A stretch of DNA of 37,678 bases, taken from NCBI RefSeq assembly GCF_900541605.1, contig NZ_UQKJ01000003.1, positions 1 to 37,678 on the forward strand, in the 5' to 3' direction. The first letter of the stretch is position 1. Every line of letters begins with the position of its first letter. The notes under the pieces were generated by a model that was given only the letters and a program-made list of their open reading frames with translations, was not told the origin of the DNA and made no database searches. Both the position numbers and the translations under genes were made by a program. Positions 15,162-23,381 of the stretch are shown here, piece by piece. The DNA comes from an uncultured Dialister sp. (lineage in GTDB: Bacteria; Bacillota; Negativicutes; Veillonellales; Dialisteraceae).

Positions 15162-15627
15162 ACAGTCCCATTTTTTCTTTATAAGCTTTGTCTTTTCCGC
15201 TGGCCCGGCAGTCTTTGCAGTAGCCGTAGATTTCTACTCTCGGTTCTACCGCTTCGAAGCCGTATTCCCTGTCCATGTACCGTTCGTATCCCTTTTCCAG
15301 TTCCACGTCCACCGGAAAGATTTTGTGACAGGAGAGGCAGATGGCGTGGTGTACCGGCGTGCCCTGGGCGTATTCGTAACGGGTAAGGCCGTCATCCAGC
15401 ATGGTGGAGCGTAGGAGCAGGCCTTTTTCCGCCAGGGCTTCGCAGTTCCGATACACCGTGGACAGGCTGAGGCGGGTGTCTTTGCCCCGCACCGCTTCAT
15501 ACACTTCTCCGGCCGTCATGGGAAGGCTTTTGTCCAGGACTTTCATGATCATGACCCTGGCTTTTGTCCTTTTCAAATGCTTCCGGACCAGGATTTCTTC
15601 GTAATTTCCCATATGATGATTACCCAT
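15160..15627 (-). CDS. Fur/PerR/Zur-family metalloregulator
   Basis: The 155-aa protein has a winged-helix DNA-binding domain (about 15-90, with RTKARVMIMKVL, and SLSTVYRNCEALAEKGLL as the recognition helix region). The C-terminal dimerisation domain has the structural zinc site of two CxxC pairs (CLSC near residue 97, CKDC near residue 138) and the HHAIC motif. Residues alone do not separate Fur, PerR and Zur. GGAGG lies five bases before the ATG. A near-consensus promoter overlaps or abuts a perfect ATAGTATACTAT palindrome at the start of transcription, which suggests autorepression. The dps operator-like palindrome in this window is a possible further target. Confidence 0.92.
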   Translation of the reverse strand: MGNHHMGNYEEILVRKHLKRTKARVMIMKVLDKSLPMTAGEVYEAVRGKDTRLSLSTVYRNCEALAEKGLLLRSTMLDDGLTRYEYAQGTPVHHAICLSCHKIFPVDVELEKGYERYMDREYGFEAVEPRVEIYGYCKDCRASGKDKAYKEKMGL

Positions 15628-15658
15628 TTCTTCCTCCGCATTCCCGCGGATTAATTAC

Positions 15659-15670
15659 ATAGTATACTAT
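15659..15670. promoter_or_regulatory. Candidate Fur-family operator ATAGTATACTAT
   Basis: A perfect 12-bp palindrome lies immediately downstream of the -10 of the Fur-family gene's promoter, where a bound repressor would block transcription initiation. Confidence 0.5.
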
Positions 15671-15678
15671 ATAGTTTC

Positions 15679-15707
15679 ATTATATGGTTTTTTGACCGAT
15701 TGGTCAA
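15679..15707 (-). promoter_or_regulatory. Sigma-70-type promoter of the Fur-family gene
   Basis: TTGACC, 17 bases, TATAAT on the minus strand. Predicted start near 15671, about 44 bases before the ATG. Confidence 0.8.
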
Positions 15708-15806
15708 GAAAAAGTAAAAGAATGGGACACGATGAGGTCGAGTGTACCCGCAGCCCTGCCGCTGTGATACTGTCCTGCGGTGGAGTCCTATGCTCACCTG
15801 CTGCAT

Positions 15807-15847
15807 CAAAAAACCGCGGCCAGTGATTTCTCACTGTCCCGGTTTTC
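15807..15847 (-). terminator. Terminator of the aldehyde dehydrogenase gene
   Basis: AAAACCG..CAGTGA, loop TTTC, TCACTG..CGGTTTT: a long stem with internal mismatches, 14 bases after the stop and followed by U residues. Confidence 0.8.
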
Positions 15848-15860
15848 TTACAGGCACTAC

Positions 15861-17348
15861 TTATTTGATATCGTACATGCCGCTGACTCCTTCTTTGAGG
15901 TTGATGTAGATGTTCTTCAGCTGGCTGTAGTGTTCCAGGATGACCTTGTGGGTTTCACGGCCGATGCCGGACTGTTTGTAGCCACCGAAGGGAGCGCCTG
16001 CGGGGAGGTCGTTGTAGGTATTGACCCACATACGGCCGGTCCGTACGCCGCGGGCTACTTTCAGGGCGGTATTGATGTTCTTTGTGAACACGGCGCCGCC
16101 TAAGCCATAGACGCTGTCGTTAGCCAGGGCGATGACTTCATCGGCAGTCCTGAATTTCTGGACAACAACCACCGGTCCAAAGATTTCTTCCTGGCATACC
16201 CGGTCGTTCGGGTTGTCGGTGACAAGGATGGTCGGTTTCATGAAGAAGCCCTTATCACAGCCGTTTTCGGTGTACCGTTCGCCGCCGGTGATGAGCTTTG
16301 CTCCTTCCTGGATGCCGATCTGTACGTACTTCAGGACTTTATCCTGCTGGGCTTTGTAAATCTGGGCGCCCAGCTGGGTGGAGGGGTCTGTAGGATCGCC
16401 GATCTTGACGCTTTCGAAGGTGGCTTTCAGGTGTTTCAGGAATTTATCGAAAATGCCTTCCTGTACGAAAAGGCGGGAGCCGGCGCAGCATACCTGGCCC
16501 TGGTTGAAGAGGATGCCCTTGCAGGCACCGTCTACGGCCTGGGCAAGGTCAGCATCGTCGAATACGATGTTTGCGGATTTGCCGCCCAGTTCCAGGGTGA
16601 CAGGAATGAGCTTGTCGCAGGCAGCCTGGTATACGCCGTGGCCCACTTCGGTGGAGCCGGTGAATGCGAGCTTATCCAGGTCCGGATGGTCCAGGAGCCA
16701 CTGGCCGGATTTGGAGCCTTTGCCGGTGATTACGTTCAGTACGCCCTTCGGAAGTACGTCCTGGATGAGACGGGTGAATTCCATGAGGGACAGGGATGTA
16801 TGGGAGGACGGTTTAATGACAATGGTGTTGCCTGCGGCCAGGGCCGGAGCCAGTTTCCAGCATGCCATGGTGAAGGGGAAGTTCCAGGGAATGACCTGAC
16901 CTACCACACCTACCGGTTCATGGAGGATGAGGGACAGGGTATTGTCATCGAGCATGGTGGCAGAGCCTTCCCATGCCCGGAGGCAGCCGGCGAAGTAGCG
17001 GAAATGGTCGCTGCCCAGGGGAATATCGGCAGCCTTGGTCTCGCGGATAGGCTTGCCGTTGTCCAGTGTTTCCACCAGTGCCAGATGGTCTGCATTGGCA
17101 TCAATGATGTCTGCAATCTTTAAAAGGATATTCTGCCTTTCAATGGGAGATGTCTTGGACCAGGCGGGAAGGGCAGCTCTTGCTGCTTTCACAGCTTTGT
17201 CCACGTCTTCTTTGGTAGCTTCAGCGAAGGAAGCCAGCCGTTCGCCGTTGGCCGGGTTGTGGGCGTCAAAGGTAGTGCCATCGCCGGCGGGAACAAATTC
17301 GCCATTAATGAAAAGGCCGTACTCATTCTGAATGTCTGCTTTTGCCAT
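15861..17348 (-). CDS. NAD(P)-dependent aldehyde dehydrogenase
   Basis: The 495-aa ALDH-superfamily enzyme has the usual length and order: cofactor-binding region with PWNFPF and FTGSTEVG, general base Glu253 in LELGGKS, catalytic Cys287 in NQGQVCCAGSR (34 residues later, as in ALDH2), and EEIFGPV plus PFGGYKQSGIGRE near the C terminus. It oxidises an aldehyde to an acid. Similarity in overall pattern is to the AldA/ExaC acetaldehyde-type group, but substrate is inference. The ATG is preceded by GGAAGG. It is monocistronic: a terminator follows, and the nearest gene upstream on its strand is porin 3, with its own terminator. Confidence 0.92.
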   Translation of the reverse strand: MAKADIQNEYGLFINGEFVPAGDGTTFDAHNPANGERLASFAEATKEDVDKAVKAARAALPAWSKTSPIERQNILLKIADIIDANADHLALVETLDNGKPIRETKAADIPLGSDHFRYFAGCLRAWEGSATMLDDNTLSLILHEPVGVVGQVIPWNFPFTMACWKLAPALAAGNTIVIKPSSHTSLSLMEFTRLIQDVLPKGVLNVITGKGSKSGQWLLDHPDLDKLAFTGSTEVGHGVYQAACDKLIPVTLELGGKSANIVFDDADLAQAVDGACKGILFNQGQVCCAGSRLFVQEGIFDKFLKHLKATFESVKIGDPTDPSTQLGAQIYKAQQDKVLKYVQIGIQEGAKLITGGERYTENGCDKGFFMKPTILVTDNPNDRVCQEEIFGPVVVVQKFRTADEVIALANDSVYGLGGAVFTKNINTALKVARGVRTGRMWVNTYNDLPAGAPFGGYKQSGIGRETHKVILEHYSQLKNIYINLKEGVSGMYDIK

Positions 17349-17625
17349 AGGAAAATACCTTCCTTTCGAAGAATGGGAGAAGAAAGGGCTATGGCCTGGC
17401 GGCCAGGGCCTTCTCTCTCCCTATAATTTTCCACTGAAATTTATACGATTGTCCGATGGTTCAGCGGTAATATCTCACAGCGGACCGAAAAGAAATACAA
17501 CTTTTCATACTGTACGATGGTCACTTTCTCTCGGAACAGGTGCTGTGACATCAGTATACCATGGAATGGTATGTTATTCAACAGAATCGATATAGTTATA
17601 AGGCATGGCGGGTTATAAAAGGGAA

Positions 17626-17700
17626 GGCAGCGGCCTTTGGCCGAGGCTCTGTCCTCCGGACATGGCTCTGCCTTACGGCAAGGCTGTGGCCTGCGGCCAG
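17626..17700. repeat. String of four short tandem hairpins
   Basis: Four units of 18-20 bp repeat the scheme GCTCTG-stem-loop-stem-AG: GGCC..GGCC, TGTCC..GGACA, TGCC..GGCA and TGGCC..GGCCA. The stem bases change together between units while the frame stays constant. No gene lies in 17349-17875. Confidence 0.7.
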
Positions 17701-17826
17701 GGTGGTGGAGGCGGTGCACAATTCATGTAGCGCCGCTTTATGAATCCTGACTGCGGCTTCGCCGCTGGTTCCAGCGGAATCCCTCTGTCACTGGCGTGAC
17801 ATCTCCCTTTGAAAAAGGGAGACTGC
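17701..17826 (-). repeat. Family B (inverted, partial) plus family D hairpins
   Basis: GGTGGAGGCGGTGCACAATT..GCGCCGC is a reversed, diverged family B core. It is followed by GCGGCTTCGCCGC, TGTCACTGGCGTGACA and CTCCCTTTGAAAAAGGGAG, which is the family D two-hairpin arrangement. Confidence 0.65.
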
Positions 17827-17875
17827 CCGGTCACGGCTATGCCGCCATTGAGTCCCAATGTCGTTTTCCCAAAAT

Positions 17876-17907
17876 AAAAAAGAAGCCCCCGGAGGGACTT
17901 CTTTTTG
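17876..17907 (-). terminator. Terminator of porin 3
   Basis: AAAAAGAAG-CCC, loop, GGG-CTTCTTTTT, 15 bases after the porin 3 stop. Confidence 0.8.
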
Positions 17908-17921
17908 TGCTTCTAATGGAA

Positions 17922-19175
17922 TTAGAAGATGTAGTTCAGGGATACGGACCAGAGATCATCGTAGTCGGTATCGGTGTCAGTCTTTACGTCGAATGCATAT
18001 TCAGCGTGGAGCTTAACGTTCTTCTGGAGAATGACATCGCCCTGAGCCAGCCAGTATTTAGCAACAGAAGCAGATCCGCCATCAGTATCAACAACGCTTG
18101 CCGGTACTACATTGTAGGTAGCATCATCAATGAAGGAGCCTTTTTCAGCGTGGAGGTACTGAGCGCTGAGATCCCAGGTGCCCGGTTTCTTCCAGTCAGC
18201 ATGACCATAGCCGAGGCCTGCGGTCCAGGTGTAGGGGTCACCCTTGTATTCGGTGTTCTTGTAGTAGTCGCCGAATACGTTGAAGTCACCGCCAAGGCGG
18301 GCAGTGAGGCCGGCACCAAAGAGGCGGGCATCTAGGGAGTCCTTGCCGTCCAGGTATTCTACGTCATAGGAAATGCGGCCTGCATCGCCATAGACACGGC
18401 CCAGGAACATTTCGTTATCATTCTTGGTATCTTCTTTGCTGGGATCACCAAGATGTCCTGCAATCAGACGGCCATAGCCCAGGTCTACATTGACTTTGCC
18501 GAGAGCAGCGGTAGCGATGGCACCATCGAATTCATCATCAAATTCAGTGCCGGTCTGGCCAAGGAACAGGTCCTGACGGCCCAGGGTTACACCGAAGTTA
18601 TCACCGAACTGGTGGTTCACTTTCAATTCTTCCATCCATACATGGTCCGGATTATCGGCTGCCTTGAAATTCATGTCGTAACGGAGACGACCGGTTACGG
18701 TGGTGGAATCATTGACCTGGGCCTTGGCGATGATCTTCATACGGCCATCCCATTTATCCTTAGCATCGCCGGAGCCATCATCTTTGTAGCTCTGGTTGAA
18801 ACGCATACGAGCGTTGCCGGACCAGGCAATGTTGCCAACTTTCTTTTCCAGGTTGGAAACGCGAACGCCCAGGTTGGCCAGTTCGTCAGCGTATTTGCCA
18901 GCCAGTTTGTCCAGGGTTGCACGCTGTTCAGCGTTCAGCTGGTCTTCTTTAGCCATGAGGCGGGCGATGATCTGAGCCAGTTCGTAACGGGTCATGTTCC
19001 GTTCACCTTTGAAGGTGCCGTCCGGATAGCCTTCTACAACGCCCTGGTCGGAGAGGTCGGATACGGCCTGGTAAGCCCAGTCATCAGGGGTTACATCGGA
19101 AAACGGATTTGCTGCGTATGCGGATACGCCAGCGGTGAGTGCAGCGATAGCTGCGAGTGCGAGAATCTTTTTCAT
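17922..19175 (-). CDS. SLH-domain outer-membrane porin 3 (OmpM-like)
   Basis: The 417-aa protein is the third paralogue: signal peptide (1-21), SLH domain (about 23-76, identical core to porins 1 and 2), coiled coil with GKYADELANLGVRVSNLEKK, then a barrel ending in SLNYIF. It differs from the other two at a few N-terminal residues (LALAAIAAL, GKYAD, VSNLE) and throughout the barrel, which is richer in Asp-containing loops. The ATG follows AAAGGAGTGAAGATCT. A shared leader hairpin lies 70 bases upstream. It is separated from porin 2 by about 5 kb containing the GIY-YIG, Fur-family and ALDH genes, so the three porins are not one operon. Confidence 0.93.
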   Translation of the reverse strand: MKKILALAAIAALTAGVSAYAANPFSDVTPDDWAYQAVSDLSDQGVVEGYPDGTFKGERNMTRYELAQIIARLMAKEDQLNAEQRATLDKLAGKYADELANLGVRVSNLEKKVGNIAWSGNARMRFNQSYKDDGSGDAKDKWDGRMKIIAKAQVNDSTTVTGRLRYDMNFKAADNPDHVWMEELKVNHQFGDNFGVTLGRQDLFLGQTGTEFDDEFDGAIATAALGKVNVDLGYGRLIAGHLGDPSKEDTKNDNEMFLGRVYGDAGRISYDVEYLDGKDSLDARLFGAGLTARLGGDFNVFGDYYKNTEYKGDPYTWTAGLGYGHADWKKPGTWDLSAQYLHAEKGSFIDDATYNVVPASVVDTDGGSASVAKYWLAQGDVILQKNVKLHAEYAFDVKTDTDTDYDDLWSVSLNYIF

Positions 19176-19244
19176 AGATCTTCACTCCTTTAGAAAATAT
19201 ATTGGAAAACCTGCCCTATTTTCGAAGGAGTGAACAATAACTAT

Positions 19245-19271
19245 GGCAAGAGTGTCCGTGTTTCCTCTGCC
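19245..19271 (-). promoter_or_regulatory. Porin leader hairpin, copy 3
   Basis: GGCA-GAG pairs with CTC-T-TGCC around the loop GAAACACGGACA. The outer pairs differ from copies 1 and 2, but pairing is kept. A possible -10 (TATAGT at 19328-19333) would start a leader of about 145 nt; no good -35 is seen. Confidence 0.6.
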
Positions 19272-19421
19272 TTACCCTCTCTCCCCCGCCATATCCCCAG
19301 GGCCGGAAATATAGTTATGCTTAGCATACTATAAAGGCCGATTCCACCGCAACCGGTAAAATGAATGTTTATGCGTTTTAATTCATATCTAACCAATCTG
19401 GGATATTCCTTTTATGGAATG

Positions 19422-19454
19422 AAAAAAGAGGAACCCCACAACGGGATTCCTCTT
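19422..19454 (-). terminator. Hairpin terminator between rlmD/MazG-like unit and porin 3
   Basis: AAGAGGAA-CCC, loop, GGG-TTCCTCTT, with TTTTTTC following on the minus strand. No gene lies between it and 20074, so it probably ends readthrough from the 20074-21721 unit. Confidence 0.7.
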
Positions 19455-19602
19455 CGAATCGGTGCCTTTATGAATATGAAATTATTCTATACTATCTTTC
19501 CGGTAAGTGCAAGGGAAAAATGAGGTCGAGATTGAGATCGAGGTAAGCAGCGGCAAAGCCGCGGGAACACCATTTTCTTCCTCAATTCAAACATTCCTCT
19601 GT

Positions 19603-19774
19603 AACACCGTCACAGGCATTTAGCCGGGAGATTTCAGGATTACAGGGATTTTCTCCAAGATATTAGAGTTGTAACCCCGTCATAGTCATATATCCGGGAG
19701 ATTTCTCGACTCCTTCTCACATACGATTCTTACAGGTACAGTCACTTCGGCGCTTACCTCCGCTCGAAATGACG
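19603..19774 (+). repeat. Composite family A remnant
   Basis: TGTAACACCGTCACAGGCATT runs to GGGAGATTTC, then jumps to AGGATTACAGGGATTTT and continues to the right end CTCCGCTCGAAATGACG. The order and junction are the same as in 14066-14238. The region 19272-19600 holds no gene. Confidence 0.8.
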
Positions 19775-19836
19775 ATAAACGGAGAGGGTCATTTTTCAGA
19801 AATACCATTATCTTTCTGATGACTTTATCCTCCTAA

Positions 19837-20065
19837 CGTCATTTCGAGCGGTGTAAGCATGCTGTATAACTCTACCACTAAGAATCGCTACAGCTTCGAG
19901 GAGCCCCGAAATCTTTCTTGTGTTCGGGATTACAGTTCTTTTCCTCCCGAACTCAGGAGTTGTAACACCGTCATAGTCATATATCCGGGAGATTTCTCGA
20001 CTCTTTCTCACATACGATTTTTATATTCTTCAACAATCCGGCGCTTACCTCCGCTCGAAATGACG
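19837..20065 (+). repeat. Family A element, full copy
   Basis: The 229-bp copy from CGTCATTTCGAGCGGTGTAA to CTCCGCTCGAAATGACG. Its right-hand spacer (GGTCATAGAGAAAAAGC) reaches the 3' end of the MazG-like gene. Confidence 0.92.
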
Positions 20066-20073
20066 AGGTAGGG

Positions 20074-20341
20074 TCATAGAGAAAAAGCAGGACAACGGTA
20101 AGCAACGAATCCCCCACCGCTCCGTTCCGCTAAAACGGCCAGCCACCAGACACATTCCCCCTATTTTGGCGGGAAGCATTTCTTCATCGTCACTGGGCCG
20201 GCGTCCCACCAGGCCCGCATCGGTCAGAAAAGCCAGGGCATCTTCTTCGGTGGACCATTCTTTCTTATGTATCTGCCGCTCCAGGGCATGGTACTGCTTC
20301 CTGATATCCATAAACCTCTTTTTTACTTCCTGTAAATCCAT
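20074..20341 (-). pseudogene. Frameshifted, 3'-truncated MazG-like gene
   Basis: The intact N-terminal part (about 60 aa) has the MazG-like signature WSTEEDALAFLTDAGLVGR. After ...LPAKIG the frame is lost at a run of five G (20157-20161). Removing one G restores KIGECVWWLAVLAERSG, the expected second helix of MazG-like proteins, and then a TGA at 20074-20076. As written, the open frame instead runs into family A sequence (to 20045). The 3' end is also cut by element spacer DNA. The gene begins four bases after the rlmD stop and is probably co-transcribed with it. MazG-like proteins are relatives of nucleotide pyrophosphohydrolases. A sequencing error in the G run is possible. Confidence 0.65.
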
Positions 20342-20344
20342 ATT

Positions 20345-21721
20345 TTATGTATCCTTTTTTACCAGCAGCGACACGGTCTCCACATGCATGGTCTGAGGGA
20401 ACATGTCCACCGGCTGCACTTCTTTTGTTTCATAGCCCAGGGCGGCGAGGATTTTCGCATCCCTGGCAAAGGTGGCGGGGTTGCAGGACACGTAGACGAT
20501 GCGGGCGGGCTCCATGGCGGCCGCTGCTTTCAGCACGTCTTCGCTGCAGCCGGCGCGGACGGGGTCCATGACGATGACATCCGGCCGCTCGCCCTTTTCG
20601 TAGAGCTCCGGCATCAGCTTTCCTGCGTCGGCAGCGTAAAATTCCGCATTATCAATATGGTTGAAGGCGGCGTTCTTCTTCGCGTCTTCAATGGCTTCCT
20701 TCACGATTTCTATGCCGATGACCCGTTTCGCCTTCTTTGCGAGGCACAGGGAAATGGTGCCGGTACCGCAGTAGGCATCGATGACGGTCTCGCCGCCGGA
20801 AAGGCTGACATAGGTGAGGGCCCGGTCATAGAGGACCTCGGCCTGTTCCTTATGGACCTGGAAGAAGGAAAAGGGGGATACTTCGAAGGACAGGCCAGAG
20901 AGGGAGGCGGTAAGGGTCTTCTTTCCCCACAGGTGATGGATGACGGGGCCCAGAATGGCATTGCCCCGGCCGGACTGCACGTCGTGGTAGATGGACACCA
21001 CTTCCGGCAGGAGCTTCTGCATTTCCTCCACCCACAGTTCCTGGAACGGCAGCACTGCCGTGGCGGTGACGATGACCACCATCACTTCACCCCTGTCCCC
21101 TACCCGGGCCATGATGTGGCGTATGTCGCCTTTTCTGCTTTTTTCGTTATACCCCCGGACATGGTGGCGGGTCATGAAGCCTTCCACAAAGCGGAGAACC
21201 CGGTTATTTTCTTCTTCCTGGATAAGGCAGCCATCAATGGGCACCACCTGGTGGCTTCCCTGCCGGTAGTAGCCAAGGACAGGTCCGCCAGTGACCTGGG
21301 CCACGGGAAGGGCCATCTTGTTCCGGTAGTTCCAGGGATGGGCTGCACCGAGGATAGGAAGCACCCTGTTTTCCGTGAAGCCGCCGATGCGGGTCATCAC
21401 GTCCTTTACCCTCCGCTCTTTCACTGCCAGCTGTCCTTTATAGGCGAGATGGGAAATCTGGCAGCCTCCGCAGGCGTGGTATGCCGGACACTCGGGCACC
21501 GTCCTTTCCGGGGAAGCCTGTTCGATGGAAATGAGCTTTCCCTGGGCGTAGGATTTCTTCACCACCACCATGGAAGCCTTCACGATTTCCCCCGGCAGGG
21601 CTCCCGGGACAAAGACTGTAAAATCTTCTACAGAACCGATGCCTTCCCCATGGATTCCCAGATCCCGGATGGGGATGGTATAGACTTCGTTCAGTTTGAC
21701 AGGTACATTTCTTTTCGTCAT
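20345..21721 (-). CDS. rlmD: 23S rRNA (uracil-C5)-methyltransferase, RlmD/RumA type
   Basis: The 458-aa protein has an N-terminal TRAM domain (about 8-65), an iron-sulfur cluster motif CPAYHACGGCQISH (about 78-91, with a further Cys upstream expected), a SAM-binding motif DAYCGTGTISL (about 315-325), and the catalytic end VYVSCNPATFARD, with the nucleophilic Cys and the conserved Glu of VETVSLL near the C terminus. It methylates uridine at C5 in 23S rRNA (or tRNA, as in Firmicute homologues of the same family). The exact target is not certain from sequence. AAAGGAG precedes the ATG. The MazG-like gene follows four bases downstream. Confidence 0.9.
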   Translation of the reverse strand: MTKRNVPVKLNEVYTIPIRDLGIHGEGIGSVEDFTVFVPGALPGEIVKASMVVVKKSYAQGKLISIEQASPERTVPECPAYHACGGCQISHLAYKGQLAVKERRVKDVMTRIGGFTENRVLPILGAAHPWNYRNKMALPVAQVTGGPVLGYYRQGSHQVVPIDGCLIQEEENNRVLRFVEGFMTRHHVRGYNEKSRKGDIRHIMARVGDRGEVMVVIVTATAVLPFQELWVEEMQKLLPEVVSIYHDVQSGRGNAILGPVIHHLWGKKTLTASLSGLSFEVSPFSFFQVHKEQAEVLYDRALTYVSLSGGETVIDAYCGTGTISLCLAKKAKRVIGIEIVKEAIEDAKKNAAFNHIDNAEFYAADAGKLMPELYEKGERPDVIVMDPVRAGCSEDVLKAAAAMEPARIVYVSCNPATFARDAKILAALGYETKEVQPVDMFPQTMHVETVSLLVKKDT

Positions 21722-21769
21722 GGCGGTGCTCCTTTGGTTATTTTCCCCATTATAGCAGTTAAAGCCGCC

Positions 21770-22207
21770 TCAAGTGAAGAGTATAAGGCCATGCAAAAGG
21801 CAGGAGCCCCTGCCGTCCATGCCGGCCCGTGGGCTCCTGCCCTGTATCTTTTCTTCCAACACAAAAACTCCTGATTCGTCCCAATGCCGCTGCAAGGTGG
21901 GGCTGGGGCCATCTTCTTCCACCATGAAGCCAGGGGTACCGCAGGATGGGATGTCTGTGCCCACAGGGAAGAGCAGGTGGCCTTTGCCACTCATGATTTC
22001 TGACAGGTTTTTCCTCAGGAGTTGCTGTTTGCAGTGAAGAGAGCTGCTGGCGGTAATGCTGCTGAGCTTTTTCTCTTCGTCATATGAATTTTTCAGCGCG
22101 CCGGAGAGGGGGAAATCATATGAGGAAATCCTTTCCTTCCGGCCCCGGTTCCATGGATATGCGCATCCGGGAGAAAGGGAATTCTTTCCGGCCTTTTCAC
22201 CTCTCAC
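21770..22207 (-). CDS. Doubtful 145-aa ORF, possibly degraded
   Basis: The open frame starts with GTG, has no Shine-Dalgarno sequence, and runs through the terminator hairpin at 21795-21841, which a functional gene would not normally do. The middle (about residues 40-120) looks protein-like (GHLLFPVGTDIPSCG, GFMVEEDGPSP, HWDESGVFVLEEKI) and uses G/C-ending codons like its neighbours. This fits the remains of a gene whose start or end has decayed. I do not recognise a family. Apart from it, 21722-22405 holds no gene. Confidence 0.3.
   Translation of the reverse strand: MRGEKAGKNSLSPGCAYPWNRGRKERISSYDFPLSGALKNSYDEEKKLSSITASSSLHCKQQLLRKNLSEIMSGKGHLLFPVGTDIPSCGTPGFMVEEDGPSPTLQRHWDESGVFVLEEKIQGRSPRAGMDGRGSCLLHGLILFT
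21795..21841 (-). terminator. Intrinsic terminator upstream of rlmD
   Basis: Perfect 11-bp arms GGCAGGAGCCC and GGGCTCCTGCC are followed by TTTT on the minus strand. It would end a transcript coming from tatD or from the doubtful ORF at 21770-22207. Confidence 0.7.
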
Positions 22208-22405
22208 TTATATAGTACCGGCAGAAGGGAAAGATTCCCAGCCCGATTTCCGGGATAGATGATACTGAAGTGTGGTGGAAGGGCTGCAGGGGAATGGTTA
22301 TCTCACTTTTCTGTTTCTGCCTTTTTACAGAAAGTCAGGCCACGGCCCCCTTCCAGGGAACTGCGCAGGAGGATAATCCGGGGAGGTTCTATGGGAAAGC
22401 CCTTT

Positions 22406-23200
22406 TTATTTCCCCCCATTCTTTCCGATATGGAAAAGTTTTTCCGTATTTTCCAGGGCATGGAGGCGGAGTTCTTCTGCGGTCACGTGCATATAGGAAG
22501 CCAGGGTTTCTACGACGTAGGTAATATTCTGGGGTACATTGGTCCTGGGCAGGTGGAATCCCCGGGGGGGGGTAAGGTAGGGCGCATCAGTTTCCACAAG
22601 CACCCGGTCCAGGGGCAGGATAGAAACGGCATCCCGGAGGGCATCCCCCCGCCGTTCGTCGCAGATCCAGCCGGTGATGCCGATGTAGAAGCCTATGTCC
22701 AGGAATTTCCGGAGCGTTTCTTTGTCCCCTGTGTAGCAGTGAACCACAGACAGCGGCGGCAGGTCTTCATGCCCCCGGAAGCAATCGATGAAGTCCTCTG
22801 CCGCATCCCTCTCGTGAAGGAACATAGGCTTATGGAGTTCTTCTGCCAGGTCAATGAGCTTCCTGAAGAAGTGAAGCTGATTTTCTTTCTTCGCATACAT
22901 GTGGTCATAATCAAGGCCCGTCTCCCCCACTGCCAGAATCCGCGGATTGGATTGGATGATTTCCCGGACCCTGTCCACATCCCGGTCTTCCGCTGTATCG
23001 GAAGCATGGGGATGGATACCGGCGGTGCCATAGAGGTCATGGGTCTTCACGAAATCATTGACCAGTTCATTTTCCTCCCTGTCGGAGCCGGTCAGGATAC
23101 ACCGGATGCCTGCATTCTCGGCCTGGGAAATAATCTTTTCCGGGTCCGGGAAGGAGCGGGAAAAGAGATTGAGCCCTATATCGTAATATTTTATATCCAT
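22406..23200 (-). CDS. tatD: TatD-family metal-dependent hydrolase (DNase)
   Basis: The 264-aa TIM-barrel amidohydrolase. It begins with DIGLNLFSRSF, the Asp-Ile-Gly form of E. coli TatD, not the DSHCHL form of YcfH. It has the other metal ligands: AGIHPH (about 80), VGETGLDYD (about 111), FLHERDA, VVHCYTG and VETDAPYL. The stretch FYIGITGWICDERRG is also typical of true TatD. Members are Mg2+-dependent 3'-5' exonucleases in DNA repair or RNA turnover. The start ATG has AAGGGGGACATTCCT upstream. It appears to stand alone. Confidence 0.93.
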   Translation of the reverse strand: MDIKYYDIGLNLFSRSFPDPEKIISQAENAGIRCILTGSDREENELVNDFVKTHDLYGTAGIHPHASDTAEDRDVDRVREIIQSNPRILAVGETGLDYDHMYAKKENQLHFFRKLIDLAEELHKPMFLHERDAAEDFIDCFRGHEDLPPLSVVHCYTGDKETLRKFLDIGFYIGITGWICDERRGDALRDAVSILPLDRVLVETDAPYLTPPRGFHLPRTNVPQNITYVVETLASYMHVTAEELRLHALENTEKLFHIGKNGGK

Positions 23201-23315
23201 AGGAATGTCCCCCTTTGATCAATGGCCCTGGGGATTCCATGATCCCAAGGCTACCTGTAATCATACTGGAAACCACAGAGCCTGTCTATCCCATGACCGG
23301 TAGTGGATTTCCCAT

Positions 23316-23353
23316 CATAAAACCCTTCGGAGGGGAATCCGAAGGGTTTTATG
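23316..23353 (-). terminator. Terminator of the small secreted protein gene
   Basis: CATAAAACCCTTCGGA and its inverse form a 16-bp stem, 29 bases after the stop. Confidence 0.9.
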
Positions 23354-23381
23354 ACTGCTCCTATACATCAGTGCTTACTGA

